The position numbers and the translations under genes are program-made. DNA of 64,000 nt, taken from NCBI GenBank assembly GCA_017536445.1, contig JAFXHJ010000021.1, forward strand, positions 1-64,000, written 5' to 3'. This document shows, piece after piece, positions 8,511-16,610 of the stretch; the stretch's first letter is position 1, and each line of letters starts with the position of its first letter. The stretch comes from Clostridia bacterium (GTDB taxonomy: Bacteria; Bacillota; Clostridia; TANB77; CAG-465). The notes beneath the pieces were generated by a model that was not told the DNA's origin, made no database searches, and saw only the letters and a program-made list of their open reading frames with translations.

Positions 8511-10823
8511 TTATCCAATAATTTCTAGTGTCGTTCCTGTTATTATTAATCTCTTCATTCCAGCTGTTTCAAATTTTATTTCTGCAACTTTCATATCTGA
8601 ATCTTCTGTAAGGTTTGTTACAATACCAACACCAAACTTCTTGTGTCTAACCTTATCTCCCTCTTTAACTTCTACACTTGTATCATTAGTTTTAGATACA
8701 ACTTTACCAATGTTTACATTTTTTAAGAAGCTTGATGCATCAATTCCAATTTTAGAAGGTGTGCGTCTAGGCGAATATCCGCCCATAGATTCGCTTTCAC
8801 TAATTTCATTAAATGTACTAGATAGCCAGCTTTCTACTCTAGAGTATTCGTGATCAAGATACTTTTCTTGTTTCATTTTAGCTTTTTCTAGATTTTCTTT
8901 TGCCGCTTCATCTAAATATTCTTTTGGAATTTCTTCAGTAAATCTAGAAGGTATTGTGTATGTTGTTGTACCATACATTGTTCTTTGTTTGGCATTTGTT
9001 AAGAATAATTCTTTCTTTGCTCTTGTTATACCAACATAACAAAGTCTTCTTTCTTCTTCTATACCATTATCCTCATCTATACTTCTCTTAGATGGGAATA
9101 ATCCTTCTTCCATACCAACTAAGAATACTACAGGATATTCTAGACCTTTGGCGTTGTGCATAGTCATAAGAATAACTGCTTCACTGTCTTCTTCTAAATT
9201 ATCTACATCTGCTACTAAAGCAATACTATCTAAGAAATCTGTTAATGAGTTATCTGCATTTTCTTCTTCAAATTCTTTTGCAACACCTAATAACTCATAT
9301 AGGTTTTCTAGTCTAGATTCATTTTCAGGATTCTTTTCCTTCATAAGTTCTGCTTCATAGCCTGTAACTTCAAGTATTCTTTTCATAAGTTCAGATGGAA
9401 GCATTGTATCTTTAACCGCATTTAAGTCTAGTATTAAATCTCTAAAGTTTGCTACTGCACCGCTGCATCTAAGTTCTGCTATATTTGCAGGTTCTGTAAT
9501 ATACTCAAACGCACTAATTTCCATAGACTCTGCTTTTTCTTTTATTCTATCTACAGAAGTATCTCCAATACCACGTTTAGGTTCGTTTATTATTCTAGTA
9601 AACGAGACATTATCTTTAAGGTTATTTACAAGCTTTGTATATGCTAGTAAATCTTTAATTTCTTTTCTAGCATAGAACTTAGTACCACCAATTAATCTAT
9701 ATGGCGTTCCTGTTTTCATAAATACATCTTCAATTACACGACTTTGTGCATTTGTTCTATAAAGAAGCGCAAAATCTCCGTATTTGAATTTACCAGTTCT
9801 ACACATAGAATCTATTTTATCTACTATATATTCTACTTCGTCATATTCGTTTTTAGCAGTATAATATTTAACTTTTTCACCTTCATCATTTTCTGTCCAA
9901 AGGTTCTTTTCTATTTTAGAAGTATTGTTGTTTATTACTGCATTTGCTACATTAAGAATTGTTTTAGTACTTCTATAGTTTTGTTCTAGCTTAACTATTT
10001 TTGCACCATCATATTCTTTTTCAAAATCTAGTATGTTAGATATATCTGCACCTCTAAATGCATATATACTTTGTGATTCATCACCAACAACACATACATT
10101 ACCATGCATTGCAGCAAGCATGCTTATTAGCATGAATTGTACATGGTTTGTATCTTGATACTCATCTACTAATATATGCTTAAACTTGTTTTGATAATAA
10201 CTTAATCTATCTGGATTTTTCTTAAATAACTCAACTGTATAATTTAAGATATCGTCAAAGTCTAGTGAGTTATTTAATTTTAATGTCTTTTGGTACTCTT
10301 CATATATTTTTGCTATAGTTTCTTTTCTGTAATCTCCTATAGACTCTTTCATATATTTTTCTGGAGTCTTAAATACATTCTTTGCTGCGCTAATTTCGTT
10401 TACCAAACAAGAAACCGAATAATTCTTTTCATCTATTTCAAATTTCTTAAGTATTTCTTTTAATACTTTTTGTTTATCTAACTCATCTAATATATTAAAG
10501 TCTCTAGTAAAACCTAAAGCTTCTATTTCCCTTTTAAGTATTCTTACACAAATTCCATGGAAAGTTCCAAGCCACATATCTTTAGCATCATCTCCTACTA
10601 AATTTATAACTCTTTCTTTCATTTCTTTTGCCGCTTTGTTTGTAAATGTAATTGCAAGTATCTCCCAAGGCTTACAAAGTCCTTGTTCTAAAAGATATGC
10701 AATTCTATATGTTAAAACTCTAGTTTTACCACTTCCTGCACCTGCTAATATTAAAAGTGGTCCATCTGTATATGATGCCGCTTCTCTTTGCACAGGATTT
10801 AATCCGTTTAGTAATTCACTCAT
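8511..10823 (-). CDS. pcrA: ATP-dependent DNA helicase PcrA/UvrD
   Basis: Superfamily 1A 3'-5' helicase for repair and for clearing RNA polymerase or RecA from DNA. 770 aa, close to PcrA of Gram-positives. Walker A is LAGAGSGKT (26-34), motif II is VDEYQDT near residue 220, and QNYRST and late GITRAKK motifs are present. The C-terminal ~60 residues form the Tudor-like RNA-polymerase-binding region (GDKVRHKKFGVGIV). Its ATG overlaps the stop of the upstream DUF6873-like gene as TAATG, so the two are translationally coupled. Confidence 0.96.
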   Translation of the reverse strand: MSELLNGLNPVQREAASYTDGPLLILAGAGSGKTRVLTYRIAYLLEQGLCKPWEILAITFTNKAAKEMKERVINLVGDDAKDMWLGTFHGICVRILKREIEALGFTRDFNILDELDKQKVLKEILKKFEIDEKNYSVSCLVNEISAAKNVFKTPEKYMKESIGDYRKETIAKIYEEYQKTLKLNNSLDFDDILNYTVELFKKNPDRLSYYQNKFKHILVDEYQDTNHVQFMLISMLAAMHGNVCVVGDESQSIYAFRGADISNILDFEKEYDGAKIVKLEQNYRSTKTILNVANAVINNNTSKIEKNLWTENDEGEKVKYYTAKNEYDEVEYIVDKIDSMCRTGKFKYGDFALLYRTNAQSRVIEDVFMKTGTPYRLIGGTKFYARKEIKDLLAYTKLVNNLKDNVSFTRIINEPKRGIGDTSVDRIKEKAESMEISAFEYITEPANIAELRCSGAVANFRDLILDLNAVKDTMLPSELMKRILEVTGYEAELMKEKNPENESRLENLYELLGVAKEFEEENADNSLTDFLDSIALVADVDNLEEDSEAVILMTMHNAKGLEYPVVFLVGMEEGLFPSKRSIDEDNGIEEERRLCYVGITRAKKELFLTNAKQRTMYGTTTYTIPSRFTEEIPKEYLDEAAKENLEKAKMKQEKYLDHEYSRVESWLSSTFNEISESESMGGYSPRRTPSKIGIDASSFLKNVNIGKVVSKTNDTSVEVKEGDKVRHKKFGVGIVTNLTEDSDMKVAEIKFETAGMKRLIITGTTLEIIG

Positions 10824-11557
10824 TATATATTAACCTCTACTACTCCACCATAATCTACTACATCTAGTCCTTCAAAATGATGGAATTTTAACCCTTTCTT
10901 TTCTATAAAAGATTTTATTTTATTACCATTTATTAAATTATTTACATCTCCGAATAATACAACTGTGTCTCCAAATCTAGCCATAGCTCCGCCAATAAAG
11001 CCTTCCATAGTTGAATCCATAAAAGACATTTGACTTTGCTTCTCAAAGATTTTATTTGTTCTTGTTTTAAGCTTAACATCTGGTTCACTAACATATAGTA
11101 CTTCTATTCCAGCATCCATTAATGCTCTGGCTACACCAATATCTGATGTAATGCAAGAATTATCATCTACTGGGAACGTACTACATCTAGCATAACCTTG
11201 TCCAACATCTATTAGTCTATATCCACTATTTATTAAATATGTTTTAACCACTTCATCTGTATATTTAAAGTTGTGAACAGCATTGTTACCAACAATACAC
11301 ACATTGTATGGCACATCCAAAGGATATTTTCCGCCCACATGTGTAACACAAGTAGTTGCCGCAAAAGGAAGCTTGTCCGCTTTTTCTGGAGCAGCAAATA
11401 GTACTCTACCCACCTTTAAATAATATATATCTACATGTGCAGATATCTCATCATACACATCTAAGTTAAAGTTATTTTCTATTAATTCGTAGCCTAAAGA
11501 TTTAATAAATTCTTTTTCTACGCTTCTCATTCTGAAGTCTATGATTGCATATTTCAT
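10823..11557 (-). CDS. DUF6873-like protein (possible guanidino-modifying-enzyme fold)
   Basis: 244 aa, no signal peptide. The layout of short beta strands with conserved Asp, Cys and Gly (THVGGKYPLDVPYN, NCI/SCITSDIGVARAL, GFIGGAMARFGD) is one I associate with a clostridial family annotated as DUF6873, thought to share the amidinotransferase/GME fold. I give this from memory and cannot confirm it. A catalytic role is not demonstrated. The Shine-Dalgarno (AGGTGAT, 11566-11572) lies inside the hairpin that also looks like a terminator for the amidase gene upstream. Its stop overlaps the pcrA start. Confidence 0.6.
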   Translation of the reverse strand: MKYAIIDFRMRSVEKEFIKSLGYELIENNFNLDVYDEISAHVDIYYLKVGRVLFAAPEKADKLPFAATTCVTHVGGKYPLDVPYNVCIVGNNAVHNFKYTDEVVKTYLINSGYRLIDVGQGYARCSTFPVDDNSCITSDIGVARALMDAGIEVLYVSEPDVKLKTRTNKIFEKQSQMSFMDSTMEGFIGGAMARFGDTVVLFGDVNNLINGNKIKSFIEKKGLKFHHFEGLDVVDYGGVVEVNI

Positions 11558-11563
11558 AAAGTA

Positions 11564-11602
11564 AAATCACCTGCTAAAAGTATACCTTTAAGCAGGTGAT
11601 TT
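11564..11602 (-). terminator. Hairpin between amidase and DUF6873-like gene, containing the latter's SD
   Basis: A 12 bp perfect stem (aaatcacctgct/agcaggtgattt, loop 15) is followed on the minus strand by TTTTAC. The 3' arm holds AGGTGAT, eight bases before the next ATG. It is either a terminator or a translational switch. Confidence 0.6.
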
Positions 11603-11617
11603 GTCAATTGAAAACGA

Positions 11618-12421
11618 CTAACCTAGAAGCATTTCATTGACTATTTTTTGCACAGCATAATAATCATATCCGGCGCCTGTAAGTCTGTCTTTTCTTTCCT
11701 TACCATTCCCCCATTTTCCTTGTATTACCTCTTTTGCAATTTGCTCATTTGTTTTCTTTCCAAGTAATTTTTCATTAACTATATTTTGAATAGTATAATA
11801 ATCGTATCCAGCAGCTTTAAGGCTGTCTTTTCTTTCTTTGCCGTTTCCCCATAAACCTCTAATTACTTCGTCTGCTATTTCTTCATTGGATTTTCTACTT
11901 TCACTACCTTCTTCATCTATTCCGTTTATTTTATTTGCTTCTAAAATAATATAATCTAGCTTGCTTAAAAGATATTTACCAGGGCAAGCAGTTGCGGTAT
12001 ACATATTATGCCAAGTTAGATTTTTACCTTTAACCAATTTCCCTAAATTATTTCTCTTAGCTACATCCGCAACTAGAAGTATTAATTTTTCTAGTGCTTT
12101 ATCCGACACGGGATAATCTCCACTAGCTTTGCTATTAGATACTTCTATTGTTACAGATTCTTTGTTAGATTCAAAATTGCTGTTTGTATATGCTGTATCT
12201 TTTTCATTTACATAGAGAGCCACTCTTCCATCACTACCAATTCCGTAATGACTAGAAGCTTTTCTATCCGGATTCTTAAATACATTTCCGCACTCTTCTA
12301 TTGTTAGTACTGCTCCCATATGATGCACAGTTACCGCTTTTATCTTACTACCATTTCTTCCTTGCATATAGTTTGCACTATTTGCTAAGATTGTTTTATC
12401 TATTAGTTTTGAATTACTCAT
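11618..12421 (-). CDS. N-acetylmuramoyl-L-alanine amidase with two Cpl-7 wall-binding repeats
   Basis: The Amidase_2/PGRP zinc amidase domain spans about residues 20-160, with zinc ligands suggested by VHHMGA (His33, His34) and WHN...TACPGKYL near 141-155. Two near-identical C-terminal repeats of about 42 aa (from ~178 and ~224; NEEIADEVIRGLWGNGKERK and NEQIAKEVIQGKWGNGKERK) match the Cpl-7/CW_7 peptidoglycan-binding module of phage lysozymes. There is no signal peptide. This layout is typical of phage endolysins, but no other phage genes are near. It cuts the amide bond between MurNAc and stem peptide. Confidence 0.85.
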   Translation of the reverse strand: MSNSKLIDKTILANSANYMQGRNGSKIKAVTVHHMGAVLTIEECGNVFKNPDRKASSHYGIGSDGRVALYVNEKDTAYTNSNFESNKESVTIEVSNSKASGDYPVSDKALEKLILLVADVAKRNNLGKLVKGKNLTWHNMYTATACPGKYLLSKLDYIILEANKINGIDEEGSESRKSNEEIADEVIRGLWGNGKERKDSLKAAGYDYYTIQNIVNEKLLGKKTNEQIAKEVIQGKWGNGKERKDRLTGAGYDYYAVQKIVNEMLLG

Positions 12422-12484
12422 ATTTCATATTACACCCCATATATTATATGAGTATGAATTAATATGTTTCCGTTAATTTGAAGC

Positions 12485-13075
12485 CTATTTTTCTTGTTTT
12501 ATTCTTTTTCTTTTTACTATATTTTTAGTTATATTACCTATTAAAAAGATAACATATAACACTGGCAACACATCAAACATATTGTTTCTAAAAAGCAAAC
12601 TGTCTCCTAGTGCTAACGCGTTATGAATAACCCATAACACAATAAATACTAATAAAATACCTATGTTGTCTAATATATATTGTTTAATATCTTTGTATAC
12701 AAGTGTTATCATACAATAAACAAAAAATGTAATGCTTAAACTATAAAAAAGCAAATTAATTATTTCTACCATACGCGCATTAACATTTGTATATTCTAAT
12801 AGATATTTGGTGTTAATAGATGATATATATGATTTTAATGCTTTTTCCCTATCTGTACAATTATTATCCTCGTTTACATTCATATGTTGTTTAATACCAT
12901 CTTCTATTTCAAAAGAATACTTATCTAAATATTTTCCATTTTCTATTTCTTCCCAAAGTTTAGATTGCTCATTACTTACTTTATTAAATTCTATATAACC
13001 GGCCACTACACTTCCTATACTAAGTATTACTATTGTTATCATGAATATTAATAAAAACTTTTCTATATTTTTCAT
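12485..13075 (-). CDS. Hypothetical membrane protein
   Basis: 196 aa. One N-terminal membrane segment (residues ~7-28) is followed by an extracytoplasmic loop of about 80 aa with a charged region and one Cys, and then three closely spaced hydrophobic segments and a Lys/Arg-rich tail (KRKRIKQEK). I do not recognise a family. RBS GAGGGG. It stands alone between the amidase and spoIIID. Confidence 0.6.
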   Translation of the reverse strand: MKNIEKFLLIFMITIVILSIGSVVAGYIEFNKVSNEQSKLWEEIENGKYLDKYSFEIEDGIKQHMNVNEDNNCTDREKALKSYISSINTKYLLEYTNVNARMVEIINLLFYSLSITFFVYCMITLVYKDIKQYILDNIGILLVFIVLWVIHNALALGDSLLFRNNMFDVLPVLYVIFLIGNITKNIVKRKRIKQEK

Positions 13076-13143
13076 TTGTTATCCCCTCTATTCTTATACT
13101 CATATGTTATTATATATGATTTAATTATTCAAGCATATATAAA

Positions 13144-13171
13144 AAACACACGCATATTATTGCGTGTGTTT
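13144..13171 (-). terminator. Terminator of spoIIID
   Basis: An 11 bp perfect stem (aaacacacgca/tgcgtgtgttt) with a 6-base loop, 12 bases after the spoIIID stop. Confidence 0.8.
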
Positions 13172-13183
13172 CTTAGGTTAGTC

Positions 13184-13459
13184 TTAGGCTTTCTTCTTTG
13201 AATATTTTGCCTTGGTAGACTGACCACCCCTTGTTGAGCGTTCGGTAACATTCTTTTCAACAAGCTCTGCTACTTTATGAGCAAGTTCAGTGTCTCTTGT
13301 ATACCGATCGCATCTATAATCTGCGAGTGCTCTGTGAACGTAAGACTTAGGGATGCCAAAATGTGCCGCTGTTTTTCTGATCGTGCTATTTTCGTACACA
13401 TAATATTCTGCTATCTGCTGTCTTTTTTTCCGTCCTATCCTGTACTTAGATTTGAACAT
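13184..13459 (-). CDS. spoIIID: Sporulation transcriptional regulator SpoIIID
   Basis: 91 aa DNA-binding protein that in Bacillus and Clostridium tunes sigma-E and sigma-K regulons in the mother cell. The helix-turn-helix STIRKTAAHFGIPKSYVHRA is followed by the family's basic tail with RGGQSTKAKYSKKK, equivalent to RGGEATKLKYK of B. subtilis. Its codon use is noticeably less AT-rich than that of its neighbours (CTG, ATC, CGT, GCA). It has its own promoter and terminator, so it may have been acquired or replaced by transfer. Confidence 0.85.
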   Translation of the reverse strand: MFKSKYRIGRKKRQQIAEYYVYENSTIRKTAAHFGIPKSYVHRALADYRCDRYTRDTELAHKVAELVEKNVTERSTRGGQSTKAKYSKKKA

Positions 13460-13505
13460 TTTTTACCTCCATAAATTTATTTTGGTCTTTATTTCAACCA
13501 TATAT

Positions 13506-13534
13506 ATTATATTATTTTTTAGGTAAAAAGTAAA
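13506..13534 (-). promoter_or_regulatory. Sigma-A-type promoter of spoIIID
   Basis: On the minus strand: TTTACT (13534-13529), 17 bp, TATAAT (13511-13506), 46 bp before the start codon. This is a vegetative-type promoter. No sigma-E site was recognised. Confidence 0.5.
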
Positions 13535-13553
13535 GTAAAGGTCTTAAAATTCG

Positions 13554-14735
13554 CTACATTTCAACATATTTTAACAAATTTAGTATTAAAACTTCTGTTG
13601 GGTCTTTTATTAAAGAATCTCTTTGCTTTTTCATATATTTTGGTATTTTCTTTTTGAACTCTTCTAAAAGCTCTTCAAAAGTGTAGAATTTGAATACATC
13701 TTTTTCATCATCTAATACATATTCTATCATAGAAACTATCGTCCTTTGATAGGTTAACGTGTCTGCGCTTTTTAATTTTGTAGCAAGATTTGGAAGTATC
13801 TTTTCAAATAAAATTTTCTTAGGTTCCATATTCTCTGTAACGCCACTTATTTTAACTTTTTTAGTTATATTATTAATTTGTTCATCAGTAATATTAATTA
13901 ATGAGTTAAATACTTTACTATCTTCCGTAGGTATTACATAGAACTTATCTCCTATATACCCTTTAAGTACACGCATAGCATCATAATATCCCATTTCCAT
14001 ATCTCTACGAACAGATTTATTATCGCTTATTGCAATACCACTTAAAACTTTTTTACTTGGTTCTATAACTATAATGTTTAGACCTTTTTTATTAACCCAT
14101 TTAGTTACACCTATTGCATTTGTTCTTATTTCTATAAAATCTGTATATCCCTTATCTATTAAAAGAGAGATTGGGCGATTATCAAAAAAGCCACCATCTA
14201 TATATGTTTTATTATCTTTTAACAAATCTCCTTGTTTGAAAAAAGGAAGATATGAACTTGCCAAAACATATGATGCAACTTCACCTTCTGGTATATCTTC
14301 TTTATATATATATACAGGTTTCATATCTGTTAAAGATACTGTAACCATACCATAATCTATTTTAGATTTTCTAAGTTTCTTTTCATCTATATATGTACTA
14401 TATAATCTCTTTAATTTATCCGAATCTACACCTTTATTTTCCACATTAGATTTTAAGAAATTAGCCCAATATTTTATAGATTTAATACTGAATTTCTTAT
14501 CTACTAATTTTTCTATTTCTTTTTCATCTACATCTAATCCTAAAGTTGATGAACCTCTATACCATGCATCATATAATCTTTCGAAATCTCCTTGTGCAAG
14601 GACAGCAGCATTAAACGAACCAATTGACGTTCCTACATAACCGCCAATTTTATATCCACATTCATAAACAGCTTTCATCGCTCCTAAGTGGTAACTACCT
14701 TTAAGCCCACCACCTTCTAGTACTACTCCATACAT
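13554..14735 (-). CDS. Patatin-like phospholipase
   Basis: 393 aa from the ATG at 14735. I chose this start over a GTG at 14744 because the GTG lies inside the Shine-Dalgarno AGGTGAT. The N-terminus carries the oxyanion loop GGGLKG (8-13) and the nucleophile elbow GTSIG (Ser37). The catalytic dyad Asp is in IDGGFFDN near residue 175. Patatin family enzymes are lipid acyl hydrolases with a Ser-Asp dyad. The C-terminal ~170 residues are helical and charged with no known domain. Cytoplasmic; substrate unknown. Confidence 0.88.
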   Translation of the reverse strand: MYGVVLEGGGLKGSYHLGAMKAVYECGYKIGGYVGTSIGSFNAAVLAQGDFERLYDAWYRGSSTLGLDVDEKEIEKLVDKKFSIKSIKYWANFLKSNVENKGVDSDKLKRLYSTYIDEKKLRKSKIDYGMVTVSLTDMKPVYIYKEDIPEGEVASYVLASSYLPFFKQGDLLKDNKTYIDGGFFDNRPISLLIDKGYTDFIEIRTNAIGVTKWVNKKGLNIIVIEPSKKVLSGIAISDNKSVRRDMEMGYYDAMRVLKGYIGDKFYVIPTEDSKVFNSLINITDEQINNITKKVKISGVTENMEPKKILFEKILPNLATKLKSADTLTYQRTIVSMIEYVLDDEKDVFKFYTFEELLEEFKKKIPKYMKKQRDSLIKDPTEVLILNLLKYVEM

Positions 14736-14803
14736 TTTTATCACCTAAAAAAATTATATAACAAAGTATAATTTAAAATCAATAAGTATTACAATTACAA
14801 ACA

Positions 14804-14837
14804 AAAACAACCTAATGTTTACGCATTAAGTTGTTTT
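14804..14837. terminator. Terminator between the Hint-domain gene and the patatin gene
   Basis: A stem of 8+5 bp with one mismatch (aaaacaac-taatg / catta-gttgtttt) and a T-run on both strands. Confidence 0.7.
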
Positions 14838-14862
14838 GTATAATTTTGATATAACATACTAG

Positions 14863-16521
14863 TTATTGTACACACGTTATTATATTATGTACTACAACAC
14901 CATTTGCAATATAATTATGATAACCTTCTATTGTTAAATTATATGTGTCATAATTGGGTTCCCCATTTCTTATCTCTATTGAAACTATCCTTACATTTTC
15001 TTCATATCCTATTAGCGTATCCCCTACTTTAAGCAGTTCTACTTTATCTAGCTCTTCAATAGTTTGAACATTGTTTGGTCTTAATGATTTCCAGCCCTCT
15101 ATAGTTAACAACGGGTGATAAGCTCTCATTCCTATTCTTATGCCATTCGAAAGATTAACATATACCAAATCATCCGAATTATGCTTAATTATTGTTTTTA
15201 ATACCTTTTGTGGTATATATTTTCCCGTTTCCTCATTAAGGGACATTACTATGTCTCCAACTTTTACATCTTCAATATTTTTAATTGTCCCATCTGCCAT
15301 CAATACTTTTGTTCCCGGATCAAAGCAACAATCTTCTGTTCCATCTGTATATGTATCACCACTAATAATTTTATCTGTTATAAGCACATTTTTTCCATAA
15401 TGAGAAACTCTTGCGCCGCCTAGATACGTTACATATGTATTTTCATATATTTCATAATCTCCGTTTAGGTTATATGAACTGTTTACCCAATTTTCCCAAG
15501 TCATTCCATTTATAGCGCTAAATATTTTGCCGCTTATATTAAATGTAATTAAACTTTCTTGTTCGGTAGCATTTGCTGTAAACCAGTTATAGAATTCTTC
15601 CGACACACTCTGTGGTGTTGTGCCAAAGTCAATATATCTTAATTCATCACCTTCCCACCCCGAATTATGTGAATAGTATATTTCTTGATTATAGAACGAA
15701 AGATACAATTTATTAATTTCAATATCATAGTATTCATAATCTACCGTATATGTAACTTTTTGAGTAATTTTAGTTGTTGGTAAATTTAAAGTTTCATTAA
15801 ATACCCATTGGCCACTTATTTCATATGTAGCTGGTGTATTCTCTGTTACAACAACTGTACAACTTGCGCTCGTACTACCATATGTTGCTGTTATTACTGC
15901 TGTTCCTGCTGATTTCATTGTTATCGTTGCAGTGTTGCCACTTGCACTTACCGTTGCTACACTTGTATTTGACGACTTCCACGTAAGACTTCCAGATATA
16001 TTGGCTGTAGTTACTGTTATTGTTTCTGTTGCTGTACTTCCACTATTTATTGTTTTAGATATTGTTGTTTTATTTAATGTTATTGTTGGCGTTGGAGTTG
16101 TTGTATCTCCTCCTGTATTTCCACCAACGTTACTACTTGGTGGTGTATATCCATCTATAACAATATTTAAATTACTTATTCCATCTTGAGATATTTTTAC
16201 ATTAAATCCTGTTTTAGTTGTTACCGATTTACTTCCATCTGCATTTGTTATTATTGCACTTTCAATTAATCCTTTATTTGACAATTCTGCAACATATTCA
16301 TCTATCGTTATTGTTCCAAGATTGTCTGTAAGTATTCCATTTTTTATTACTACTAATCTAGTATACTCATCTGAATAATTATTATTCTTAACAGTATTTT
16401 TACTTCTTTTTATAACACCACTATCTTCTAATGCAATTATTGCAGTTGCAGCTAAAATTGCCATTACAAGAATTGTTATACTTAGAACTATTAAGGATAT
16501 ACCCTTATTATTTTTTTTCAT
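14863..16521 (-). CDS. Pseudopilin-like N-terminus + Big_2 domain + C-terminal Hint (intein-like) domain
   Basis: 552 aa. Residues 1-35 are a prepilin-like segment (KKNNKG then ISLIVLSITILVMAILAATA) without Glu at +5. Residues ~147-226 form a Big_2 Ig-like domain (LTWKSSNTSVATVSASG). Residues ~235-360 are a second beta-rich region with RYIDFGTTPQSVSEEFYNWF. Residues 399-546 form a Hint domain: block A CFDPGTKVLMADG beginning at Cys399, block B with His469 (MRAYHPLL, where the usual Thr three residues before His is Arg), block F YNLTIEGYHNYIANG, and block G VVVHN (His545-Asn546). Asn546 is followed by Ile, not Cys/Ser/Thr, and only six residues remain. Protein splicing is therefore unlikely; self-cleavage, or transfer to another nucleophile, as in bacterial intein-like proteins, is possible. 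It lies 90 bp behind ypeB. Confidence 0.8.
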   Translation of the reverse strand: MKKNNKGISLIVLSITILVMAILAATAIIALEDSGVIKRSKNTVKNNNYSDEYTRLVVIKNGILTDNLGTITIDEYVAELSNKGLIESAIITNADGSKSVTTKTGFNVKISQDGISNLNIVIDGYTPPSSNVGGNTGGDTTTPTPTITLNKTTISKTINSGSTATETITVTTANISGSLTWKSSNTSVATVSASGNTATITMKSAGTAVITATYGSTSASCTVVVTENTPATYEISGQWVFNETLNLPTTKITQKVTYTVDYEYYDIEINKLYLSFYNQEIYYSHNSGWEGDELRYIDFGTTPQSVSEEFYNWFTANATEQESLITFNISGKIFSAINGMTWENWVNSSYNLNGDYEIYENTYVTYLGGARVSHYGKNVLITDKIISGDTYTDGTEDCCFDPGTKVLMADGTIKNIEDVKVGDIVMSLNEETGKYIPQKVLKTIIKHNSDDLVYVNLSNGIRIGMRAYHPLLTIEGWKSLRPNNVQTIEELDKVELLKVGDTLIGYEENVRIVSIEIRNGEPNYDTYNLTIEGYHNYIANGVVVHNIITCVQ

Positions 16522-16610
16522 TTTCTTTCGTACCCCTTTTGCTTATATAATTATATATTATACTTAAATCTTAATTTATTCAATAATTTTAGCGCTTTGT
16601 AACACAATTG

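Noticed and set aside
14863-16521. A splicing intein interrupting a host protein
   Set aside because: The residue after the terminal His-Asn is Ile, and only six residues follow, so there is no C-extein to join.
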